DNA from: Botryococcus braunii
Taxonomy: Eukaryota; Chlorophyta; Trebouxiophyceae
Length of the DNA stretch: 64,000 bases
Assembly (NCBI GenBank): GCA_002005505.1
Contig: KV908396.1
Coordinates: forward strand, 415,226 to 479,225
Direction: 5' to 3'
Shown: positions 37,456-47,208 of the stretch, piece after piece
Numbering within the stretch: the first letter of the stretch is position 1
Layout: every line of letters begins with the position of its first letter
Made by a program: the position numbers and the translations under genes
The notes under the pieces: generated by a model
Told to the model about the DNA's origin: nothing
Seen by the model: the letters and a program-made list of their open reading frames with translations, nothing else
Database searches by the model: none

Positions 37456-39924
37456 TCAGGCCTGTCTGCGCTTCCTCTTCCCCCTCTCTCCCACATGGGC
37501 TGGCCTCACAGGCGGCTCGAACCATATCAGACTGCAGGTCAGGTGGCACTGATAATCCCCATCCTTCAACATGCTGGGTGGGAATCGTGAACCCAGTACG
37601 AACATGTGTTTCCTAGGAGGAACCGTGGTTTCTGCCTTAACCGGCAGGTGCAGCAGCCAGTTTTTCCACCTGGCGGGCATGTTGCAGACCACCAGGATGC
37701 AGTTTTTCCTCTCCTGTGCTATCTTGCCTATCACTTCCCTAACGCGCTCCCTTGGTGGGAAGACCCATACCAAGGGTGTACCCTCTGCCGGGTCCAGAAG
37801 GCTCCATGGCATGACCAGGCCATCAGCTCCCATACCCTCTGCAGCAGGGTATTGTGTAAAGTACCTCCTAACCTGATGGAACTTGTCCACTGTTCCCGCA
37901 AAACAATCCCCTGTGGGGAACCCCCAGTTGCCCCCTTCTGGTAAACGACTCATGCATATGTGCCTGTAAATCCCTCTATCCAGAGCAAAGTCCCCAGCAT
38001 CATCACACCTAGACAGCAGGTCAGCCCTTTGAATTTCTGGCGTGTCCCTTGGCACCCACTGGGCCCTTACTTCTACCTCTGCCTTAGCTGCTTCCTCAAA
38101 CATAAGCCTGAGCTCCATGAGGGTGTGTGCTTTCCCATTCATGCTGTTAACATTGGACACTGCCCCTTGGTTGTCACAAAACAGCAGCAGCACTGCTCCC
38201 CGCAACTTGCCACTATTAGCTTTAATACAAGACCTTACCAATAAACATATATTTTTAACTTCCCTGTGGCAGGAAGACAATTCCCCTCTGCTCATTTGCT
38301 CCTGCTCTTCCACAGTGAAACTTTCCTGCATGGGCTGCACCAGCAGCTCTTCTGAGAAACCCCCATACCCCCTAGCAGAGGCATCCCCATAGCACACATA
38401 TACAGGCCCCTCCTGCCTCCAAGGTTTTCCTTTCTGATTCCTCAGAGCCCCCTCCCAGTACCCCAAATCTTCCTCAGACAACTCTGCCAACTCCTCTGAC
38501 AGGCTCTCACCCCACTCCTGGAGCCTCCCCATGGCTTGGAACAACCTCCTGGTGTACAAAGGGGCCAGTCGTACCGCAGGACTGACACTCACTAGCAGGC
38601 CAGCCAGACTGGCCAAGTCCCTTTTTGTACTCCCTACTTTCCCCACCTGCCTGATTTGCTCTGTGATGTACTCTGCCTTATCCTGAGGCACATAAAACGC
38701 CTGCTCCTCCAAATCCACCAACAAGCCCAAGTATTGACCCCTCCTTGTGGGGTCTGACACACACTTGCCCCTTGACAGACAGAAACCCAGAAAGGTCAGC
38801 AGCAGTATCAGTGCCCTCATCCCCAGCCTCCCCTGCCTCTCACTGGCAGATATGAATATTGCATCGTCCACAAACGTGGTCATCCTGAGACCCCTTACCC
38901 TGAGGGGCCCATACACCTGGAGCATGAACCTGGTGTAGGTCCTGCAAGCCGACGATAACCCAAATGGCAAAACCGTGAATACATAAAACTTCCCCTGGAA
39001 ACTCAGCCCCAGGTATTTTTGATCCTCCTGGTGCACCCTGAAGTGATGGTAGCCAGCCTTAAAGTCAGTCAGGCATAACCAGTCTCCAGGCCTTGCATAC
39101 TGTGGTACGTCTGTCAACTTCTCATACGAGAAGCTCACATATTTGTCAAACAAATTGATGTACCGAGCATCCAGAATCAGGCGCAGCTTGCCCTTCCTGT
39201 TTGCTGCTACCCCCAACCCACTGCATACCTGTACCTTATCTTCAGCCACTTCACGTACTGCCCCTGTGTTAAGCAAATCCTCCAAGGACGTCTTCACAAA
39301 CGCCTCATGCAGTTGCACAGACTTTCTATTAGCAAACTGCACTTTCCCAGGTTTGTCCCCTTGGAGCAACTCCCTGGCCCTCTGCCCTTGCCCAGCTACT
39401 GTGCCCTTCAACAGTTCCCACACCTGCTGTCTTCTTTGGCTATACCTAGGGTGGCCCTTCTGCGCTTCGGTGTCCACCCCTACCCATTCCACCTTGACCC
39501 CGTGCCTGAGCCACGACAAAATCTTAAGCTGCTCTGCAGAGAGCGGTGCATCGCCCTGTGCCCACTTGAAATACTCCTCCCACGCCTTTATACGTCTATT
39601 TGGCACCCCTGCCACAAACTCATCGTCTTTAAGTGCCCTGCCCCACTCCTGCGCAAGCGACCATGGGGTGCCTGGGCCTGCTGGCTCCCCCACAGTACTG
39701 TTGCTCTCCTGCCAGGCCTCCAAAGCCTGATGTACTTCCTCCCACTTCACGTCTATGCTTGGCCCAACCCTATCACAACTTGCTATGAACCTTGTTGCTT
39801 GTGGAGCTTGACCTGCCCCACTGCCAGCCCCACCTTGTGGTTCTGTGGCTTCAGCCCAACCTGCCCCTTCCCAATCTGGCCCCCCCACCTCTAACTCTCC
39901 CGTTGACAAAAACACCCCTTGCAT
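37456..39924 (-). CDS. RT-RNase H polyprotein of the left Kangaroo-like element, 822 aa
   Basis: Copies the element RNA into DNA. The first ATG lies four bases after the gag stop. Residues 1-220 are a Gly/Glu-rich leader and linker. RT spans about 225-400 with LRLILDARYIN, LTDFKAGYHH, LPFGLSSA (about 318) and the catalytic FVDD (about 349). RNase H spans about 505-645 with YGDASARGYGG, the MSRGELSS Glu, CDNQGAV (about 580) and ADLLSRCDD. The C-terminal 170 residues (RYFTQYPAAEGMGADGL, VWVFPPRERVREVIGKI, ILVVCNMPARWKNWLLHLP) match the conserved post-RNase H region often seen in DIRS-type RTs. The frame is uninterrupted. The mirrored copy at 47209 is broken by a 1-base deletion. Confidence 0.93.
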   Translation of the reverse strand: MQGVFLSTGELEVGGPDWEGAGWAEATEPQGGAGSGAGQAPQATRFIASCDRVGPSIDVKWEEVHQALEAWQESNSTVGEPAGPGTPWSLAQEWGRALKDDEFVAGVPNRRIKAWEEYFKWAQGDAPLSAEQLKILSWLRHGVKVEWVGVDTEAQKGHPRYSQRRQQVWELLKGTVAGQGQRARELLQGDKPGKVQFANRKSVQLHEAFVKTSLEDLLNTGAVREVAEDKVQVCSGLGVAANRKGKLRLILDARYINLFDKYVSFSYEKLTDVPQYARPGDWLCLTDFKAGYHHFRVHQEDQKYLGLSFQGKFYVFTVLPFGLSSACRTYTRFMLQVYGPLRVRGLRMTTFVDDAIFISASERQGRLGMRALILLLTFLGFCLSRGKCVSDPTRRGQYLGLLVDLEEQAFYVPQDKAEYITEQIRQVGKVGSTKRDLASLAGLLVSVSPAVRLAPLYTRRLFQAMGRLQEWGESLSEELAELSEEDLGYWEGALRNQKGKPWRQEGPVYVCYGDASARGYGGFSEELLVQPMQESFTVEEQEQMSRGELSSCHREVKNICLLVRSCIKANSGKLRGAVLLLFCDNQGAVSNVNSMNGKAHTLMELRLMFEEAAKAEVEVRAQWVPRDTPEIQRADLLSRCDDAGDFALDRGIYRHICMSRLPEGGNWGFPTGDCFAGTVDKFHQVRRYFTQYPAAEGMGADGLVMPWSLLDPAEGTPLVWVFPPRERVREVIGKIAQERKNCILVVCNMPARWKNWLLHLPVKAETTVPPRKHMFVLGSRFPPSMLKDGDYQCHLTCSLIWFEPPVRPAHVGERGKRKRRQA

Positions 39925-39927
39925 GAT

Positions 39928-42900
39928 TTAATTTCTATGTACCCACCCCCTTCCCTTGTGCTCCTGCAGATGTGTGAACATGCAGAACTTTTCTCCTGCA
40001 ATGGCATTGCATATCCCATCCAACCACCAGCCTCTGCAGCAGTCCTTGGGCGCCTGCCTTGCCCCAGGATAATGTGTGAGATCAAAACCCCATTTTGCAG
40101 CTGCTTCCTCTTTGGGGTCCCCGCGCCCCCGCGCCCCTGACCGCCCGGAGATCCGTAGTTGGGTGCAGCCGCTGCACGTTGCTGAAGACTCGTCGTCAGG
40201 ACCGTGACTTGTGCACTTGCTTTCTCCTCCAAATGCACACTGTGTGCCTTGTCTTGCAAGACAGCATAATCCAGCTGCCACCGCTCCGCGAACAGGTAGT
40301 CCAGCAGCCCTTTTATCTTCCCCGCCTGCACCCGGTGCCTCTCTTGCACTACATATGGTTTCTTTCACCATGTTTGCCCCTCGGGCAATCCGACTTTTCC
40401 TCCCGAATAGGCCCTGGCGTCCCCGGCGCCAACTGTCTCTCCCGATCGCCGGCTGCCCGAACCCTTGGCCCTCCTTTTGGCCGTGCAAGCTTTACAACCC
40501 TGTTCCCCTTACCTCTGACAAGAGTTAAGTATCTCTTTTACAGCCTAAAGCTCACGCTTGTGGTTCCCCCTTTTTGCCTCGCCTGACTCCCCTTCCCCTG
40601 CCTTGACCTGTGTGCTCTCTCCCTCCCTGGATGCTACCTGCATGCGTCCTGGTCCCCTACAGCCCTCACTTGATAGCTGCTGCCCCTTTCTGACGACCCT
40701 CCACGGCCATGCGTGACTCACCCGGTACGCCATAAGGCCCTCCACTCTCCCCCAGCCCTTGCCTGCTTTGCCAGCTAAGCCTCACTACAGTGTTCTCAGC
40801 TGCAGCTCGCTCGCAACGAGCTGCCCAAAGCATGCCCATGAAAGAATCACTTTACAGTGCCGTTCTGCGCATTCAAATCCTACGTTGCCCTGCCCTGCTT
40901 GCCCTGCCTTTACCACAGCCCAACAAACTGCACAGGCAGGTCCTACAGCCATATGCCACATGCCCTAGTCTCTGTCGCCTGACTCCCCAGGCCCTGTTCT
41001 TGGCTTTCACATAGCATGAGACCTGCTAGGAAAAACATGCCTTGGGCGCAACACCCCCCTGACTGCGTCCCCCACCTTGCGCTTCACTACTGCCAGCACT
41101 CAACTTGCCTAGCACTCTGGCCTATATGCAACTTGATAAGTCCGGTCGTGCGCTTACCTTTTCTCTTGCCTGTAGTTTCTTTGCCTCTGAGTCGCTGGAC
41201 TCGATGGAGATGTTTGCGTAGTTCTTGTTCTGCAACTGTTTGTCCAGCCGCAGCTCATGTGCTGCTACTTCCAGCGCCCTCTTGTAGAAATCCCTGGCAC
41301 CTCTGCCGGTTTGGTTGTAGTCCTTTCTGCAGTCTTCCCTGAGTTCTGTAGCTCGCCTGGCAAGATCCTGCCAATCATCCTCGTGCTTGCCTCTGGTGGC
41401 TGCTGCCACCCTCTGTGCCATGGCCCTGACCTTTTCCCTGGCGCTGCCCTGCTCCCAGGCGACCATCCCTCAGCTTAAGTGCATCCCATATCAAATGTCA
41501 GCCTCTTGCTGGTATGATAACCCATGCACCAAGACTGTACCTTATTTTCCCTTGTACCTTATGTCAGCAACGTGGCCCCTTCCCTTTGGCCTGCTAGCCT
41601 TGCCCTCTTCCCACTTAAAGCTGTCTCCTGTCCCACAGCATGTTAACCTCCCTGGTGCTATTGTTTCCATTGCTTTTTGGGGGTCTCTGCCTGCCTGACA
41701 CCTCCCCCTTGAGGTTCTGCTGTGATACCCCCTCTTCCAAGCTCCCTCCCTTCCTCTTGTTGGTCTCTTCCCCTGATCCCTTCCCTTTCCAACAAGGATA
41801 CCACCTTGCCCAGCATGCTCCCATCTCCCTGTGGTGGCACCCTTCCTGCAATATGACTGTACCTTATTTTTTGCTGTACCTTATGCGAGCCCCCTTGCCC
41901 TGGCACCCTGGCCCTGGCCTCCCGGCTCTCACCCTCCTGGCCCCTGCCTCCTGGCCCCCAGGCACAGGCCCCCTGGCCCTCCAGCACTGGCCCCCTGGCC
42001 CAGGCCTCCCTGGCCTCCCGGCCCTGGCCCCCTTGCCCCCTTGGCTCTGCCCTTGGCCTCTGGCCTGCCCCCCCCCCTTGTGCGTTTGACTAATGCATGT
42101 TGCCCTCTGGTCTCCAACCGCCTTAAAAGGCCTCCCCATATTCCCCTGAATTGCCCTGGCCTTCTTGCCTACATTCCAGTTAATCCCACAGGTAGCCTTG
42201 CTCTTGCCAGCCTCCAGGTAACCTTGTCCCCTTCCCCCTCGAGCTTATGACACCCTGCCTTTCCTCTCTTCAAAGGGATTTGGCCTCCAACCGGCACCCC
42301 AGCTTCTTTGACCAATGGCATACGTTAGACACCTCAGTCTCCCTGTCCTGCCAGCCCTGTATCCCTTGGCCTGACCTTCATTTCTCAGTTCCCGCACCCC
42401 AATGTGCGACGTAGCCGTGACTCTGCGCTTTTGTTGCCTTTGAGCCTGCTGTTGCCCTTAGTTAGTCCGCAGGGTTAGTACATATTTCCTGATTTATGTC
42501 TACTGCACTGCGAGACTTGCCAGGTGCTGCCTACTGCAGCTTGCAACCCAATCGTTCTTGCATGAACCCTCCTATTTTGCGATAAAGTTAAACTAACTTC
42601 TTACCTTGTGACTCTCCGCCGCCTGTTCAGCGCGAGTCAGCAACCTGCTACGATCTTCGTCCGAACTGGCAAGCTCAGACGAAGAGAAGCTGCCCGAGGA
42701 GCTCCTGCGTCTCTTGCTGTGTTTCTTTGTTTTCCTTTGTAATTTATTTACCTGTTTCAACGTTTCTTTTGAAGGCGGCGACGCGACTGCCCTGTTGGTT
42801 ACTTGCTCCCCGTGGCTGGCCCACTCTTTAGGTACTGGCTCTATTCTGTTCACGAACACCCTGTCTAGCCTGTCCAAAACTTCTGATGGGGCTAACCAAA

Positions 42901-43267
42901 CCCTTAGAGGATTAAACTTGGGTGCAGCTGACGGATTACTTAGAACTGAGCTCGAATAGGGCGAGTTTGGACTGAATAACGATGTGTGCACTCTAAACAC
43001 GACCTGTTTGGTGTCCCCTGGGGACCCGGCAGCCCTCTTAGCTATCACCTCAACAAAGTGCTCTTCATTCAACTCTTCGAGACCGCCATAATATATGACG
43101 GCGACCTCGTAGAGTTTGTGAGGATCTGCTTCCTTTCCTATTAGAGCGAAACCACATGACTTTCCGGACTGAGCTTTAGCTCGAAAGTCGTCCGGTGGAT
43201 CAACGTTAGCTGCCCAAGCTTCGAAAAGGGGTAACACATCTCTTACCGCCCCAGCACCTGACGCCAT
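39928..43267 (-). pseudogene. gag of the left Kangaroo-like element, three exons, exon 3 frameshifted
   Basis: Mirror of the right-copy gag. Exon 1 is 43267-42605 (starts MASGAGAVRDVLPLFEAW, ends AESHK|GTAAGA), exon 2 is 41448-41158 (ends LQAREK|GTAAGC) and exon 3 is about 40325-39928. In exon 3 the G run that is five bases long in the right copy has only four here (plus strand near 40090), shifting the frame before the Cys/His segment. This copy therefore cannot make full-length Gag unless the base count is an assembly error. Confidence 0.8.
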
Positions 43268-43561
43268 GCTGAGGAATAACAAATACAAACTGCTCCTGCC
43301 CAAGCCAGTGGCGTCGGCCACCAACACCAATAAAGGTGCGATGAGCCGTCCGTCACCAGGGTATACACAGTCAAGCTAGTGCAACACCGCTCCTGTCTCT
43401 CTAGATTGAAACCCTGCCCTTTACCAAGCTTGGTAGCCTTAATGAGTTAGTTCAGCCGTTGTTTCCCTTGAAATATCCCAGATCATTCATCCGTGATCTG
43501 GAGTCACGTGATGGTTCCCTTAGTCACCCCTCCTGAGGGGTTTACTAGCCCTCTCGTAGCC

Positions 43562-43806
43562 AAATACCATTGCTACGAGAGGGCTAGTAAACCCCTCAGG
43601 AGGGGTGACTAAGGGAACCATCACGTGACTCCAGATCACGGATGAATGATCTGGGATATTTCAAGGGAAACAACGGCTGAACTAACTCATTAAGGCTACC
43701 AAGCTTGGTAAAGGGCAGGGTTTCAATCTAGAGAGACAGGAGCGGTGTTGCACTAGCTTGACTGTGTATACCCTGGTGACGGACGGCTCATCGCACCTTT
43801 ATTGGT
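43562..43806 (+). repeat. Repeat A1 of the right Kangaroo-like element
   Basis: 245 bp starting AAATACCATTGCTACGAGAG and ending CACCTTTATTGGT. It is repeated as A2 at 58541-58785 with about two substitutions. It forms the left end of the right copy and presumably holds the promoter for gag-RT. Confidence 0.93.
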
Positions 43807-43864
43807 GTTGGTGGCCGACGCCACTGGCTTGGGCAGGAGCAGTTTGTATTTGTTATTCCTCAGC

Positions 43865-46800
43865 ATGGCGTCAGGTGCTGGGGCGGTAAGAGATGTGTTA
43901 CCCCTTTTCGAAGCTTGGGCAGCTAACGTTGATCCACCGGACGACTTTCGAGCTAAAGCTCAGTCCGGAAAGTCATGTGGTTTCGCTCTAATAGGAAAGG
44001 AAGCAGATCCTCACAAACTCTACGAGGTCGCCGTCATATATTATGGCGGTCTCGAAGAGTTGAATGAAGAGCACTTTGTTGAGGTGATAGCTAAGAGGGC
44101 TGCCGGGTCCCCAGGGGACACCAAACAGGTCGTGTTTAGAGTGCACACATCGTTATTCAGTCCAAACTCGCCCTATTCGAGCTCAGTTCTAAGTAATCCG
44201 TCAGCTGCACCCAAGTTTAATCCTCTAAGGGTTTGGTTAGCCCCATCAGAAGTTTTGGACAGGCTAGACAGGGTGTTCGTGAACAGAATAGAGCCAGTAC
44301 CTAAAGAGTGGGCCAGCCACGGGGAGCAAGTAACCAACAGGGCAGTCGCGTCGCCGCCTTCAAAAGAAACGTTGAAACAGGTAAATAAATTACAAAGGAA
44401 AACAAAGAAACACAGCAAGAGACGCAGGAGCTCCTCGGGCAGCTTCTCTTCGTCTGAGCTTGCCAGTTCGGACGAAGATCGTAGCAGGTTGCTGACTCGC
44501 GCTGAACAGGCGGCGGAGAGTCACAAGGTAAGAAGTTAGTTTAACTTTATCGCAAAATAGGAGGGTTCATGCAAGAACGATTGGGTTGCAAGCTGCAGTA
44601 GGCAGCACCTGGCAAGTCTCGCAGTGCAGTAGACATAAATCAGGAAATATGTACTAACCCTGCGGACTAACTAAGGGCAACAGCAGGCTCAAAGGCAACA
44701 AAAGCGCAGAGTCACGGCTACGTCGCACATTGGGGTGCGGGAACTGAGAAATGAAGGTCAGGCCAAGGGATACAGGGCTGGCAGGACAGGGAGACTGAGG
44801 TGTCTAACGTATGCCATTGGTCAAAGAAGCTGGGGTGCCGGTTGGAGGCCAAATCCCTTTGAAGAGAGGAAAGGCAGGGTGTCATAAGCTCGAGGGGGAA
44901 GGGGACAAGGTTACCTGGAGGCTGGCAAGAGCAAGGCTACCTGTGGGATTAACTGGAATGTAGGCAAGAAGGCCAGGGCAATTCAGGGGAATATGGGGAG
45001 GCCTTTTAAGGCGGTTGGAGACCAGAGGGCAACATGCATTAGTCAAACGCACAAGGGGGGGGGGCAGGCCAGAGGCCAAGGGCAGAGCCAAGGGGGCAAG
45101 GGGGCCAGGGCCGGGAGGCCAGGGAGGCCTGGGCCAGGGGGCCAGTGCTGGAGGGCCAGGGGGCCTGTGCCTGGGGGCCAGGAGGCAGGGGCCAGGAGGG
45201 TGAGAGCCGGGAGGCCAGGGCCAGGGTGCCAGGGCAAGGGGGCTCGCATAAGGTACAGCAAAAAATAAGGTACAGTCATATTGCAGGAAGGGTGCCACCA
45301 CAGGGAGATGGGAGCATGCTGGGCAAGGTGGTATCCTTGTTGGAAAGGGAAGGGATCAGGGGAAGAGACCAACAAGAGGAAGGGAGGGAGCTTGGAAGAG
45401 GGGGTATCACAGCAGAACCTCAAGGGGGAGGTGTCAGGCAGGCAGAGACCCCCAAAAAGCAATGGAAACAATAGCACCAGGGAGGTTAACATGCTGTGGG
45501 ACAGGAGACAGCTTTAAGTGGGAAGAGGGCAAGGCTAGCAGGCCAAAGGGAAGGGGCCACGTTGCTGACATAAGGTACAAGGGAAAATAAGGTACAGTCT
45601 TGGTGCATGGGTTATCATACCAGCAAGAGGCTGACATTTGATATGGGATGCACTTAAGCTGAGGGATGGTCGCCTGGGAGCAGGGCAGCGCCAGGGAAAA
45701 GGTCAGGGCCATGGCACAGAGGGTGGCAGCAGCCACCAGAGGCAAGCACGAGGATGATTGGCAGGATCTTGCCAGGCGAGCTACAGAACTCAGGGAAGAC
45801 TGCAGAAAGGACTACAACCAAACCGGCAGAGGTGCCAGGGATTTCTACAAGAGGGCGCTGGAAGTAGCAGCACATGAGCTGCGGCTGGACAAACAGTTGC
45901 AGAACAAGAACTACGCAAACATCTCCATCGAGTCCAGCGACTCAGAGGCAAAGAAACTACAGGCAAGAGAAAAGGTAAGCGCACGACCGGACTTATCAAG
46001 TTGCATATAGGCCAGAGTGCTAGGCAAGTTGAGTGCTGGCAGTAGTGAAGCGCAAGGTGGGGGACGCAGTCAGGGGGGTGTTGCGCCCAAGGCATGTTTT
46101 TCCTAGCAGGTCTCATGCTATGTGAAAGCCAAGAACAGGGCCTGGGGAGTCAGGCGACAGAGACTAGGGCATGTGGCATATGGCTGTAGGACCTGCCTGT
46201 GCAGTTTGTTGGGCTGTGGTAAAGGCAGGGCAAGCAGGGCAGGGCAACGTAGGATTTGAATGCGCAGAACGGCACTGTAAAGTGATTCTTTCATGGGCAT
46301 GCTTTGGGCAGCTCGTTGCGAGCGAGCTGCAGCTGAGAACACTGTAGTGAGGCTTAGCTGGCAAAGCAGGCAAGGGCTGGGGGAGAGTGGAGGGCCTTAT
46401 GGCGTACCGGGTGAGTCACGCATGGCCGTGGAGGGTCGTCAGAAAGGGGCAGCAGCTATCAAGTGAGGGCTGTAGGGGACCAGGACGCATGCAGGTAGCA
46501 TCCAGGGAGGGAGAGAGCACACAGGTCAAGGCAGGGGAAGGGGAGTCAGGCGAGGCAAAAAGGGGGAACCACAAGCGTGAGCTTTAGGCTGTAAAAGAGA
46601 TACTTAACTCTTGTCAGAGGTAAGGGGAACAGGGTTGTAAAGCTTGCACGGCCAAAAGGAGGGCCAAGGGTTCGGGCAGCCGGCGATCGGGAGAGACAGT
46701 TGGCGCCGGGGACGCCAGGGCCTATTCGGGAGGAAAAGTCGGATTGCCCGAGGGGCAAACATGGTGAAACAAACCATATGTAGTGCAAGAGAGGCACCGG

Positions 46801-47205
46801 GTGCAGGCGGGGAAGATAAAAGGGCTGCTGGACTACCTGTTCGCGGAGCGGTGGCAGCTGGATTATGCTGTCTTGCAAGACAAGGCACACAGTGTGCATT
46901 TGGAGGAGAAAGCAAGTGCACAAGTCACGGTCCTGACGACGAGTCTTCAGCAACGTGCAGCGGCTGCACCCAACTACGGATCTCCGGGCGGTCAGGGGCG
47001 CGGGGGCGCGGGGACCCCAAAGAGGAAGCAGCTGCAAAATGGGGGTTTTGATCTCACACATTATCCTGGGGCAAGGCAGGCGCCCAAGGACTGCTGCAGA
47101 GGCTGGTGGTTGGATGGGATATGCAATGCCATTGCAGGAGAAAAGTTCTGCATGTTCACACATCTGCAGGAGCACAAGGGAAGGGGGTGGGTACATAGAA
47201 ATTAA
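43865..47205 (+). CDS. gag of the right Kangaroo-like element, three exons, about 450 aa
   Basis: Exon 1 (43865-44527, 221 codons) starts at the ATG of MASGAGAVRDVLP and ends AESHK|GTAAGA, with a basic KKHSKRRRSSSGSFSSSE tail. Exon 2 (45684-45974, 97 codons) follows a GGAGCAG acceptor and is helical and charged (KDYNQTGRGARDFYKRALEV), ending at GTAAGC. Exon 3 (about 46807-47205) follows GTGCAG and ends with a Cys/His segment (GICNAIAGEKFCMFTHLQEH) that could bind zinc, as in other YR-retroelement Gags. Both introns are phase 0 and the sum is in frame. Gag should form the particle that packages the RNA. Exon borders are inferred from GT-AG signals and conservation of frame. Introns in DIRS-group genes are known. 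Confidence 0.72.
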
Positions 47206-47208
47206 ATC

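Larger units (their letters stand above)
35733..43560 (-). mobile_element. Kangaroo-like DIRS retrotransposon, left copy
   Basis: Tyrosine-recombinase retrotransposon. In element orientation (minus strand) the order is repeat A1 (43560 to about 43326), spliced gag, RT-RNase H, then a YR gene on the opposite (plus) strand, then one B repeat (35859-35733). An inverse YR is the hallmark described for Volvox Kangaroo. The element is about 7.8 kb. It lacks the A2-B2 end present in the right copy, as expected if B1 and B2 recombined. Its RT-RNase H gene is intact (822 codons), whereas gag exon 3 has lost one base and the YR frame is broken. It forms the left arm of a palindrome with the right copy. 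Confidence 0.9.

Noticed and set aside
38042..39894. Open frames opposite the RT-RNase H genes (also 47239-49561) and opposite the YR (36877-37392, 49740-50255)
   Set aside because: They are shadows on the antisense strand of conserved element genes, with no motif of their own.
41640..42250. Pro/Leu-rich frames (PPGPGLPALA type) inside the Kangaroo-like elements, and their Gly-rich mirror at 44882-45517
   Set aside because: They lie in the first gag intron, in GGCCCTGG-type tandem repeats, and have no start context or motif. They are best read as repeat by-products.
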